A stretch of DNA of 64,000 nt from Benincasa hispida (Eukaryota > Streptophyta > Magnoliopsida > Cucurbitales > Cucurbitaceae): contig NC_052353.1 in NCBI RefSeq assembly GCF_009727055.1, forward strand, positions 60,254,079 to 60,318,078, written 5' to 3'. Positions 24,563-35,579 of the stretch are shown piece by piece. The number at the start of each line of letters is the position of its first letter. Position 1 is the stretch's first letter. The notes below the pieces were generated by a model. That model was given only the letters and a program-made list of their open reading frames with translations. It was not told where the DNA came from and ran no database searches. The translations under genes were made by a program, and so were the position numbers.

Positions 24563-26314
24563 ATCATCAATTGAAGGTGAAGGAAGCTGATATTCCTAAA
24601 ACCGCATTTAGAATAAGATATGGACATTATGAATTCCTAGTAATGTCATTTGGACTGACAAATGCCCCTGCAGTATTCATGGACCTTATGAACAGTATAT
24701 TTCATCCCTACTTGGACCAGTTCGTGATAGTATTCATTGATGATATATTGGTATATTCTGGCAGTAGGGAGGATCATATGACCCACCTGAGGATAGTATT
24801 GCAGATGCTGCGAGATAAGTAGTTGTATGCTAAGCTCAGCAAGTATGATTTTTGGTTAGATCAGGTTGTATTTCTCGAGCACGTTGTTTCAGCAGATGGT
24901 ATTAGTGTAGATTCCCAGAAGACGAAAACAATAATTAATTGGGAACGACCCACAACTGTTTCGCGCAGTTTCCTAGGTTTGGCAGGTTATTACAGGTGGT
25001 TTGCGGAGGGTTTTTCTAAGATAGCCCTTTCATTGACGAACCTGACCAGGAATGGTGTGAGGTTTGAGTGGTCATCGAAGTGTGAGCATATTTTTTAGGA
25101 GCTGAAATAGAGGCTAGTATCAGTGCCAGTGCTTACCTTGTCTATTCCAAGTAAGGAATTTGAGATTTATTATGACACATCCCAACAATGATTGGGATGT
25201 GTGTTGATGTAGGATGGGAAAGTGATTGCATATGCATCTCGTCAACTTAAGAAGCACGGAAGCATTTATCCTACGTATGATCTAGAGCTGGCAGCAGTTG
25301 TTTTGGCTCTGAAGTTGTGAAGACATTATTTATTTGGAGAGCGTTGCAGAATATTCACAGATCACAAGAGCTTAAAATATATTTTCGACCAAAAAGAGTT
25401 GAATCTGAGACAGAGAAGATGGATTGAGCTGATAAAAGATTATGATTGTTCCATCGAGTACCACCCTGGTAAGGCTAATGTTGTAGCGGATGTGTTAAGT
25501 AGGAAATCCTCGGGATCCAGGGCCATTATTGGCTCAATGAGGGAAATGTTATTGCAGGAAATTCAGGAATTCTAGAACCGCCTTATCAGTGGGAAAGTCA
25601 GGGGGATTGATAGCTACATTCTAGGTAAGGTGTACCTTAATAGAAGACCTTAAGCAGGATCAGCTGAAAGATCATGATCTTCAGAGGATTGCTGAAGATG
25701 TAAGTAAGGGAATCATAGTTGACTTCTATTTGAGAGCATATAATGTACTAGAAAAGGAAGGAAGAATGTGTATGCCTAATAAACTACGGCTTAAGCAAGC
25801 CATTCTGGAAGAAGCACACAGTTCTACTTATGCTATGTATCCAGGAAACACCAAGATGTATAGAACTTTGAAGAGATCTTACTGGTGGCCTGGGATGAAG
25901 AGAGACATAGCAAAATATGTAGACTGATGTTTAGTCTGTCAACAGGTGAAACCCGAGAGACAAAGACTAGCAGAATTACTAAACCCACTCCCAATGCCTG
26001 AGTGGAAATGGGAGCATGTGACAATGGACTTTCTGTTTGGATTGCCTAGGACGCCCTCAGGATACGATGGCATTTGGGTGATAGTCGATAGACTAACCAA
26101 GACGACCAAGTTTATATCAGTAAAAGTTACTTTTACACTAGACCGTCTAGCTAAGATTTATGTGAACAGAATAATCAATCAATATAGAGCCCCAGTGTCG
26201 ATAGTGTCAGACCAAGACTCGAGGTTTACTTCAAAATTCTGGCCTAGTATACAGAAGGTTATGGGCACTAAACTGCATTTCAGTACGACTTTTCATCCAC
26301 AAACAGATGGACAG
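24563..26314 (+). pseudogene. Tekay-like RT, RNase H and integrase, broken
   Basis: 24571-24822 is the RT palm ([28 protein letters not shown], catalytic FIDDILVYS intact). 24823-25098 is the RT thumb and connection. 25100-25530 is RNase H with several stops ([33 protein letters not shown]). 25730-25940 is the integrase zinc domain, where the second His is Tyr (AMYPG) and a TGA precedes the CLVC pair. 25946-26314 is the core with both catalytic Asp residues (VDRLTK, SDQDSRF) up to FHPQTDGQ. The frame is then split by solo-LTR copy 8 immediately before the catalytic Glu. Confidence 0.9.
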
Positions 26315-28143
26315 TTGTCAACACAAAAAATTTAAGATATACAATGATGCATGCAAGACACAAGTCCATGCGATACTACTTCTAGATATGCGTTAATAAT
26401 GAATGTTCTTGTAGTATGTTGTTCGTTGTCACAAGTTTCCTTGTGTTGGAACCAAGTATAATTCCACCGCAAGTTTCTCGGTGTGATCCGATGTCGAACA
26501 CAGGAACTGTTTGAGGTTATTGCATTATGTTTGTGATACATGCGACCAGGGGTTTTTCAATTTATAAAAGAGTTTTGTGTACAAGTAATTAAACATGTGA
26601 TAAAGTAAAATAAAGCGGTAAAAATGCGATAATAAAATGAATTGCGATAAAGTAAATCTAAGCTAAGATGACACAAGATACAGGTTTCATGATACAAGAT
26701 ACCGAGGTTGAGGCTGAATGTAAAGAATCTACAAAGATCGTGTTATGCAGTGGCAAGTCTTATGTGCGAAGAAAAAACAGAAAAGATAATTAATACAAAC
26801 AGCGCAAGTTCCTTAATTGCATTAAAGATACAAGTACGGTTCCGCTTTTCCCTTGGCGTACACCTCTTAGTGATCGCCCGCATTTCCACATCTCTGCGGT
26901 GAAACAGGGATGAACGTAACGAATGCAAGGTTGCTTCCATCTCTGGAAGTACTACTCGCTTTAGTTAACGCATTCTTCTAACCTTCTTTCGACAAATCAG
27001 AATGGCATCTTCACTTCTGCTCTCACAGGTGAAGATGTCGTCTAGCATGTCTTAGCTAAACGTATTTTTCTCTTTATCACAGATTAAGTTATTCGTTTAA
27101 TTCATATTAATTACCAAGGGATTCAGAAAACTTCATGAAGAAAACGATTAATGGAGGAACGGAAAGAGACAAAGAAGTGGAAATGGAAATGATCGAGACA
27201 TTCAATCAAACTATTTAGCGTCTAATACATGATTTGTGAATGAAGAGATTAAGAGAATAAAATACAATTGATGAAATAGAGTTAGAAACAAATACAAATA
27301 AGCACCAACGTCTTGGCACTGATCTGGATGGATATTTGCTTGCCGGTGTGGATGGATCATGCGGAAGGATGAGCTTCCCTCTCAGGCTTGCTCAATCGGT
27401 AGTAGGGATCTAAGCACAGAGCTTCACGGTGGGGATTTGGCAGAATTACACTGAGACTCACCTCTCAACCTTGTGTCTTCTCTTCCCGAATTTCTTTCGA
27501 TCAGTACTCAGCTCAACCTCTCTCTCAATAATCTAGCATCAATTAGCCCTCGTATCAAGTATACCCATATCAAGTATATCTTCTCTGAATTTTATGGGGG
27601 TATAGGTGAAAAGCTTTAACTCTTGGCTTGTGGACCCTACTTCTTGTTATGGAAATTTCGAAGATGGAGGAATAAATATTCCTTCTGTTATGCAATCAGA
27701 CTATCAAATCTGCACAACGGTTAGTTGTACACGTGTCACAATTCTCCGCATTTGAGTTGCTCAGCTGCATCTTTCGATCGGTTGCTCGGATGCGGTGTTG
27801 TTTTTATTACTGCATGCGGTTGAAATTCAGCTCGGGATCGACTGTTGCATTGCGTCGTTGCGTTAATCGTCTCTTCATTGTTGATTGACGAACGCAATAT
27901 TTTAGAGATGCGTTGCTCAGTTTCTTGTTGAGACTTTATCACAAGCGGTGACTTGGTTTCCTGTAAAACAGAGTAGAAATATCCTCTTCTACCATCTTAA
28001 TGATGTTAGTGGGTGTAATTACGATAATTCATAATTATTGTATTTCTGAGCTAATTTTCATACTAGTGACGCATATTTACTCTCTTTTGGCCGCAATATC
28101 TGAATAAGGCAGTATAAATAACTTGTATTTCTACAAGTTATCA
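26315..28143 (-). mobile_element. Solo LTR-like element, copy 8
   Basis: Its right end is TTGTATTTCTACAAGTTATCA with a perfect 10-bp stem (28118-28127 with 28132-28141). The left end is worn (TTGTCAACAC). A short duplication ACAG (26311-26314 and 28144-28147) flanks it, consistent with GACAG/AACAG. Excising it restores the integrase phrase GQPERTIQTLEDM. It shares CAAGTTTCTCGGTGTGATCC and related phrases with the other copies, but is one of the more diverged members. Confidence 0.7.
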
Positions 28144-28946
28144 ACAGCCGGAAAGAACTATACAGACACTTGAAGATATGTTAAGAACTTGCATGTTACA
28201 ATTCAAAGGAAGTTGGGATATGCAATTACCATTGATCAAATTTGCGTACAACAACAGTTACCATTCTAGTATCAGAATGGCTCCCTATGAAGCATTGTAC
28301 GACCAACCTTACAGGAGCCCAATATGTTGGAACGAAGTGGGAGAACGGAAATTATTGGGTCCAGAATTAGTTCAACAGACAACAGAGAATGTGAAGCTTA
28401 TCAGAGATAATCTTAAGGCGGCTCGAGATAGACAGAAGAGCTATTATGATAAGCGAAGAAGATAACTAGAATTTGAAGTCGGAGATCGGGTATTTCTTTG
28501 ATTGGCCCTATGGAAAGGAATTCTCCGGTTTAGAAGGAAAGGGAAATTAAGTCCGCAATATATCGAACCATATGAAACTGTGGAACGAGTTGGTTCAGCA
28601 GCATATAGGTTGTAGTTACCTATGGAGCTAACTTGTATTCACGACGTATTTCATGTGTCAAGGTTAAGGAAGTATGTGTCTGATCCTATGCACATACTAG
28701 CAGCAGAACTAGTACAACTCAAAGAAGATTTATCTTACGAGGAAGAGGCCATCGAGATTTTAGACAAGAAAGATCAAGTACTCAGAAATAAGACGATTCC
28801 TTTGGTGAAGGTATTATGGCGTAACCATGTAATTGAGGAAGAAACCTGAGAACCCGAAGATAAAATGATAAAGAGATATCCTCAACTTTTCTAATGATAT
28901 ATCAGGAAAATTTCGAGGACGAAATTTCTTTTAAGGGGGAGGTGAT
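28144..28946 (+). pseudogene. Tekay-like integrase C-terminus and chromodomain, broken
   Basis: 28144-28465 carries the catalytic Glu (ERTIQTLEDMLR) and the rest of the integrase core (AYNNSYHSSIRMAPYEALY...YYDKRRR). 28466-28620 has stops in the GPY/F-like region. 28622-28893 reads HDVFHVSRLRKYVSDPMH and ends IPLVKVLWRNHVIEEET, then a stop where Trp is expected, then EPEDKMIKRYPQLF. That C-terminal stretch is the chromodomain-like tail of Tekay elements. Confidence 0.85.
28930..28946 (+). other. Gypsy polypurine tract
   Basis: TTAAGGGGGAGGTGAT lies directly before the LTR start TGTAAACC at 28947, the place expected for priming plus-strand DNA synthesis. Confidence 0.7.
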
Positions 28947-30909
28947 TGTAAACCCCAAACTCTACGTTTTCTATATAAGCATGTTTAGCCATAAGAATGT
29001 TATATTAATTATTTGATAAGTGGAGATCCATGGTTACTTACAGGTATTACGAAGGAAGGGAAGGAAAAATAAATTAATTGAAGAAACTCACTAATTGGAA
29101 TTGGCCGGAAGCACTAAGTGCTAGATGAGGTGGCGGTTTGACCATTGAACATGGGAGGCGGCAGGAAGTATAAAAGGAAGAGGAAATTCAGAAGCTCGGT
29201 TTTGGCAAATGACTTAAGAAAATTAAGTGAGATTGGTGCCATTTGAAAGTTGAGAGAATCTAGTTTTTGAGATGTTTTTTCGGAGAGAGATCTCACAAGG
29301 AGAAGAACAAAAAGTGAAGAATTTACAGAAGGGGCAGATTCTCGGATTAATCAAGACCTAGGGTGAAAATTGAAAGCTCTAAGCTAAATTACAAGGCATT
29401 TTGGTCTGAGATTTTAAGGTAAGAAAGTTAACTCAATTATAAATAAGTTTGTGGAAGGAAGTTTCTTGAAAAGAGTTCTAGATTTTGAGTTATTAATTTT
29501 TGAAGTTGAAACAAGAAATTGGTGCGTAAACAGGCAGCTGCTTGAAAAGATTAAGCAAGCAACTCACCATAGTGAGCGAGATAAGAAAATGAACGAGAGC
29601 AAAAGTGAGATAAGAAAATGAGCGAGAGCGAGATAAGGAAGAGGTGGATCTCTCTAAGGATGAAAATCTCGCTGGTTTTGCGTTGAATCTCGCTGGAAAG
29701 TGGCAAATCTCGTTCATGAGGATGACCTCGCTCATGAGGGTGATCTCGTTCATGATGATCATCTCGCTAGTAATACTGATTTTGTTGATGAAAGTTTCAT
29801 TAGTAAGTAAACTATCTGAAGCATTTTGATGAGAATTCTAAGGAATCTAACCGAGAATTATGTCCTTTCAGGCCAAAGGAGCTAGGAGAGGCATATAATC
29901 CGTTAAGAGCCTTGATGAGCTGTGAGTGACTAAAATGAACTTAATGCTTTCAATGTTTATGTAGCAAAGACCATGTAAGTTATACCGATGTTGATGATGA
30001 ATTTATACTTTCTCAAGCAACAAATGTTTAATGAATAGCATAGCGTACCTTCTCTAGCTTGTATATGTTTTAACATATGCCAAGGTATGTTGTGAATTCA
30101 TTACAAAAGTTAAGTTCCTATGTTGAAGCATGCGTTTTGGAGGAAGGCTATGATAGAATGAGTCTTTGTGTAAATGGTATGCAATAAAGCTTAATTTGAT
30201 GTTAGAAAATAACTCGGTACTGAAGGACATGGAGAAGGTATCTGGGTAATAGTATCTAAGGTGTTGACGGTACTTAGAAAACTCTACGTGCACGTAGGTA
30301 GTTTTGAATGAGAGGTCGAAGTATGGGTCTCCTAGGCCATATACCAGCAAAGGGAGGCCAAATTATGGGTTTCTTGTCTGGTGACAGACGTTGGGAGCTA
30401 GAGCAATGTATGCTCGTTGTCAACTAAGGAATAATGATGTTTAAGAATGTTTATCAATGTTTATGTTTAGAGAAAGGTTCTTGAGATGCTCATCGATATA
30501 TTTACATGTTTATAATGATGTAATACGTGGTGTAATATGATTTTATAGTCACTTATTGGGCTACTAACTCACATATTTTTTATGTTTTCCTTTTCCAGGT
30601 AGCGGTCAGATTCCTCAAGGTTGATCCTACTGCTGCTTGCAACTGAAAGGCTTGGCTTATTAAGAAGAATTTAGGTTGATGGTCTGTCTATATACATATG
30701 TTATAAGAGGGATTAGGGCTTTGTTAGTGATGTTTGGGCCTAACTGTAAATATTTTACCTGTAGATGTCATGTCATGACTGTTTGCATGTGATTATATAA
30801 ACTTATGTAGAACCTTATGGCAACGTGCTATATGTGTACATTAATAATATTTAATAGGTTGGTATTCAGGCTTCCAGATTAAGTGGGTAATCTGGAAAGG
30901 GGTGTGACA
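28947..30909 (+). repeat. Tekay-like Gypsy 3' LTR
   Basis: It starts TGTAAACCCC after the polypurine tract and ends GGGGTGTGACA, about 1.96 kb, TG...CA. The sequence after 30909 is Copia C coding sequence. The LTR holds an internal run of GAGCGAGATAAGAAAATGA- and ATCTCG-type repeats at about 29570-29770. No matching 5' LTR is in the window. Open frames inside are LTR sequence. Confidence 0.7.
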
Positions 30910-31756
30910 GTGGGAGAGTTGTGAACCCACCTGTCTTTTAGATGGGTTTAATGAAAATCCTAGCTATGGTAGCCGAGGGAGATGTTCAGGATCCATTGTC
31001 TTACAGAAAGGAAATGGAGGATGTTGACAAAGATGGGTGGATCAAAGCTATGGATCTCGAAATGGAGTCAATGTACTTCAATTCAGTATAGGATCTTGTA
31101 GATCAACCTGATGGGGTAAAACCTATAGGTTGCAAATAGATCTACAAGAGAAACGGGGTGTTGATGGGAAGGTGCAAACCTTTAAGGCTAGACTAGTGGC
31201 AAACAGTTATACCCAGGTTTAGGGATCGACTATGAGGAGACTTTCTCACCTGTTACCATGCTAAAGTCTGTCAAAATCCTCCTGTCCATTGCTTCATATT
31301 ATGACTATGAGATTTGGCAAATGGAGGTCAAGACTGCCTTTATGAATGACAATCTTGAGGAGACCATTTATATGGAGTAGCCCGAGGGATTCATAACCCA
31401 AGGTCAATAGCAAAAAGTTTGCCGGCTTAATCAGTCTATTTATGGACTGAAGCAAGCTTCTTGATCTTGGAACATAAGGTTTGATACTGCGATCAAATCT
31501 TATGGCTTTGATCAAAATGTTGATGAGCCTTGTGTATACAAAAAAATCATCAATAGTTCAATAACTTTCTTAGTGTTATATGTAGGCGATATCCTACTCA
31601 TTGGGAATGATGTAGGTTTACCGACTGAAGTTAAGAAATGACTAGCGACCCAATTCCAAATGAAAGATTTGGGAGAGGCTCGGTTTATTATGAAAATTAA
31701 ATCTTTAGCGATCGAAAGAACAAAATGCTAGCTCAGTCTTAAGCATCGTACATTGA
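30910..31756 (+). pseudogene. Copia C reverse transcriptase, broken
   Basis: This reads with many stops and frameshifts as Copia RT: DPLSYRKEMEDVDKDGWIKAM, then KTAFMNDNLEETIYM, a Copia-type YGLKQA motif, and the catalytic region LVLYVGDILL where the usual YVDD is YVGD. The RNase H part is missing, and the sequence passes directly into LTR. The Gypsy element ends at 30909 just upstream, so the Gypsy element lies within Copia C. Confidence 0.85.
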
Positions 31757-33819
31757 CAATGGAGTCAGCAATTCCCGAGAGCTTGTAATTGTAATTGTAA
31801 TTGTAATGTACAAACATTTTATTTATGTAATAAAATATGTAATGTTTTATTTCCAAATTAGTTGCATTAACCACAAACCAATAAACTAACATCCAAGGTT
31901 ATCTTGTAGCTTAAACATGTATGTAGAGACATACGGATAGATCGTGTTTAAGTGATAAATTAAATAGTCTATAGTAGATGGATAAGGTTGGATACCTTAT
32001 CTTGGTGACACTATGAGTATGACCCGCGTTGTAGGTATTACAACTGTTGTAAAGTGCTATAAATGATTTGATCCTGATCATTCATGTAAAGACATATGAG
32101 CGGGGATATTGTATACAAATGAGTTTGTATAAGATCGAACCATGAAATGTTTAGTCTCATTATATAACGTTGTTCATAATAGAGATTTAGATTTCACCAG
32201 GATGACCATAGATAACATGACCTGAATCCTAAGTGAGTTGTGAAATCCTGCCTATGAGGGCGGTCCCTTGATTTGTATGGCTGAGAGTGGCCAGATCATC
32301 GACTTAACAAGCCTAACATTTTGAGGATTCATCCGATTGGGGAGTTGGGAACGCAACTACACAAGAAGGTCACTTCTTCCCCAATGTCAGGTAAGTTGTA
32401 CTTAAAGGGCTGATTTTGGACTTTAACAATGTGGTATCACACCCTCTCCTGGCCCGAGAGGGGTTTAATCATAGTTGGACTATGATTTATTGTTTAAAAG
32501 GATCAATGATCCTTAAAGGAGTTAGATGTAACTACAAGGGCAAAAGGTAATTTTGGCCCAGCGGTACTTTCGAGCAATTTGTGAAGGGTCATCGTACTGT
32601 TAATTGATTATATCTAATTGACACAAAAATATATCTGTAGTTGCGAAGAATGCAGTTGTCAGTCTGTAGCGGAGTGCCCGACAGTTAATAGATGGTAAAT
32701 AATTTAATTAAAGAATTTAATTAATTATTAACATACCATTGGAGCTTCAAGTACAGGTTCTATTGAGGTCCCTTCGGTAGCTCAACGGGATTAAATGAGA
32801 GGAAATAAATATTTGAATAGATTAATTAAATATATATGATATAATTATTTTTCTTTTAATTTATATATGTTATAATTACTATAATGTATTTTATACATTA
32901 TAGTATTAAGTATTTATGAGAGGAAATAAAATATTTGAATAGATTCAATATATTAATGATATGAATTGGATTCATATAGTTGAATTTAATATAAATGTGA
33001 TTTCTATTAAAAGCCATTAATTCGGTAGCTCAACGAGATTAAATGAGAATCAATTTTTGGATTAATTTGAATTGTTCAAATTAATTGAGGAAATTAATTA
33101 TATTAATTTATATATGATATAATTAATTATTGTTAATTATATATGATATAATTACTATAATATATTTTATACATTATAATATTAAGTATTTATGAGAGGA
33201 AATAAATATTTGAATATGATTCAAATATTAATTATATGAATTGGATTCATATGGTTGAATTTAATATAAATGTGATTAATATTAAAAGTCATTAATGAGA
33301 GAAATTAAACTATAAGTTATATTGTATTTGATACAATATTAAATTATAGGTTATATGTTATATTTGATGTAACATATATAATCTGATAAAGTTGTTATAA
33401 TTATAGGTTTATGGTTTTTTCTGTCTTCTTCTTTCTGTAACAATTCTCACAAAACAGTTCTATGATTGAAAGAGATCCTAGAGAAGAAACTTCCTTCCTC
33501 TTCCTCTCAATTTTTCTTCCTCCCTCTCAATCCAAAATCACCAGAACCCACACCTTCTAGATTCTCACAAGAGAATACCGAGGTCATTCTTGCAGTCGTG
33601 CCCAATTGGCCATTTCACAGTTTGTGATTTACACAGAGGAGAAGGATACGTGAAGAAAGTCTTCAAAGGTAAGAGTTTTCTGAAACACTAATTTATTTTT
33701 CTTTTAGCATGTTGTATTTGTTTTTGTGAATGCATAATTCTTCTAGTTCATCTGCAAAATTAGAATTCTGTAAAATTGAGATTGGGGATGATCCATTGTT
33801 TTCGCTCAAGAACCCTTCA
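31757..33819 (+). repeat. Copia C 3' LTR
   Basis: In plus orientation it matches the minus-strand LTRs of copies A and B (for example TTGTATAAGA near 32127 and GACAGTTAATAGATGG near 32680). The left border is approximate because of a (TTGTAA)n expansion at 31783-31807. The right border is placed at CCCTTCA (33819), matching the TTCCTTCA end of copy B. AT-rich parts at 32840-33370 contain an internal duplication (GAGAGGAAATAAATATTTGAAT near 32798, 32918 and 33193). Frames starting at 33776 and 33943 overlap its end and are not supported as genes. Confidence 0.7.
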
Positions 33820-35545
33820 TTGGGATCCTTTACTATCTTCCTTAGATGTAGTAGTTCGTTATTGGTTTTTACCCTTTCGTGATTTTTATAGGACGATTCA
33901 ACCTATTTATAACTTCTTCACTGTTCTCAACATACATTCAATTTGCAAGCCATCAACAATAACAACAACAAAATCTTCAATGGTTATCAAGTTTTTACCA
34001 TTGATCAATTTTTTCATGCAAGAGATTATCAACTCGAACATTTGGGACTGTCAAATTGCTTCATGCCCATGAATTCTCTTATTAACCAACTCTATTTAAT
34101 GAGACCAAATCTCAATTTCAAAAGCAACGTTTGCTAATTTGACAGAAAGCAGTGTTTGCTATTTTTTTTTTTAATATTAGCGTTCTAAATGAAAAATTGG
34201 TGAATTTTTCATGTCAAAACGTTTCCAAAAAATAACATGCTCATGAAAAACTGAAGTTCATATTCCATTGTACATATTAATTACATCAACATGAGTTTTT
34301 TTTGGTCGATCACTAAAATCTCTATAAAGATCTATTGGTTACCTTTTTTTTTTTTTTAATTATAATTTGTTTTTTTTTAAAAAAAAATTAGTAACTCATT
34401 TTTTCATCCTTATCTTACGTAAAAATGAAAAAAGAAGTTAGGAAAAAATTAACATAAATACAACAAATTTAGTGAACATTATGTAAACAATTTTTTTCCC
34501 TTTAAATTTGTTTGATCAAATTGCAACCAATCAAATCTGAAATCAATTTATGTTTTACCCCATTTTTATTCTATTAAATTTGTTTGCCATCGATAATAAC
34601 AACAATGAAATCCTCTACAATTAAAGAACGTTTATCAAACAAGTTTTACCATTTGATCAATTTTTTTCATATAATTTATTATCAAACTCATACATTTGAG
34701 ATTGACAAATTACTTCTTGTATTTCCATGTACGTTATTATCAAACTCATACAGATCGAAATATTACTCATGAATTCTCTTAGTAATCACTTCGCTATTGA
34801 ATTTTAACAAATATCAATTTTGAAAGCAATTTTTGTTACTTTTCATTTTTCTTTTTTAATCTTTAATTATTCATTTTTCATGGTTAAAAGTATTTACATA
34901 ATTTAACTATAAATTAACAAATGAGAATGTCTACTTCAGAACTTCTATTTTAATTTATTTATCAAGGATTGATCTAAAAAGATGAATAATTTATTGAGTC
35001 AAAGTTTATCATTTTTTAAAACGTGCTATTTTAAATTTCTATAATAATTAATTATTCAGAGTTTATATTAAAAAAATAAACAAATTTGTATAAATCTAGA
35101 TATGGGTAAATCAAACCTAAATATTTAAAATAATTTTTATATAAAAGGCACATAGCTACTGTAAAATAATCTCAAGTTTATTTTCACTCTAATTTCCACA
35201 TTTTATTATTATTATTATTATTTGCACTGTATTTTAGATCCAATTTATCTAATTTGTCTTTTATAAAACTTTATTTAAAAAATTTTACTCTACGTAGTTC
35301 TACTATTAAAATTTTTTATATGTAAATATATCAACATGTAACTATTTTAAACATTACAAACTACATGCATTAGTATCTATAGAAAAAGTAGGAGAATTTT
35401 CACCCTCCTATTTTACCCTTGATTTTTAAACATATTCCCATTATATCTTTCTTTAATAGTTAATTATAACATCTTTTCTTTTCATGAATGATTCCCTTTC
35501 TCTAAAACACCACTCTACAAAAGAAACAATTTGTAAACACGTTTC
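33820..35545. repeat. AT-rich intergenic DNA with a diverged internal duplication
   Basis: No gene is seen. About 33940-34140 and 34585-34840 are diverged direct copies. Both contain AATAACAAC, TTTACCATTGATCAATTTTT or close variants, CATTTG...GAC, CATGAATTCTCTTA and AAAGCAA. The open frames at these places are a by-product of the repeat. Confidence 0.6.
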
Positions 35546-35553
35546 TATATAAA
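35546..35553 (+). promoter_or_regulatory. Possible TATA box upstream of the micro-exon-like repeats
   Basis: TATATAAA sits about 30 bp before a pyrimidine-rich CTTTTTCTTCTCACG, a plausible plant transcription start. It is followed by the tandem repeat with splice-site-like signals. No expression evidence is available. Confidence 0.35.
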
Positions 35554-35579
35554 GGGATCATTAATCTTTTTCTTCTCAC

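Larger units (their letters stand above)
12169..30909 (+). mobile_element. Tekay-like Ty3/Gypsy chromovirus, dead and nested
   Basis: Its own sequence is in pieces: 12169-13323 (gag, protease), 15005-15525 (RT start), 24563-26314 (RT, RNase H, integrase), 28144-28946 (integrase end, chromodomain) and a 3' LTR 28947-30909. Removing the insertions rejoins the protein frame at each junction, for example the RT phrase LRSGYHQL across 15525/24563. The 5' LTR and gag start are missing because Copia A interrupts at 12168. The end of the 3' LTR abuts Copia C sequence at 30910. Lineage is judged from the C-terminal wording (IPLVKVLWRNH) typical of Tekay/Del chromodomains. Confidence 0.8.

Noticed and set aside
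33776..34137. Two overlapping 64-98 residue frames
   Set aside because: They start inside the Copia C LTR end and run into a repeat. No domain or promoter.
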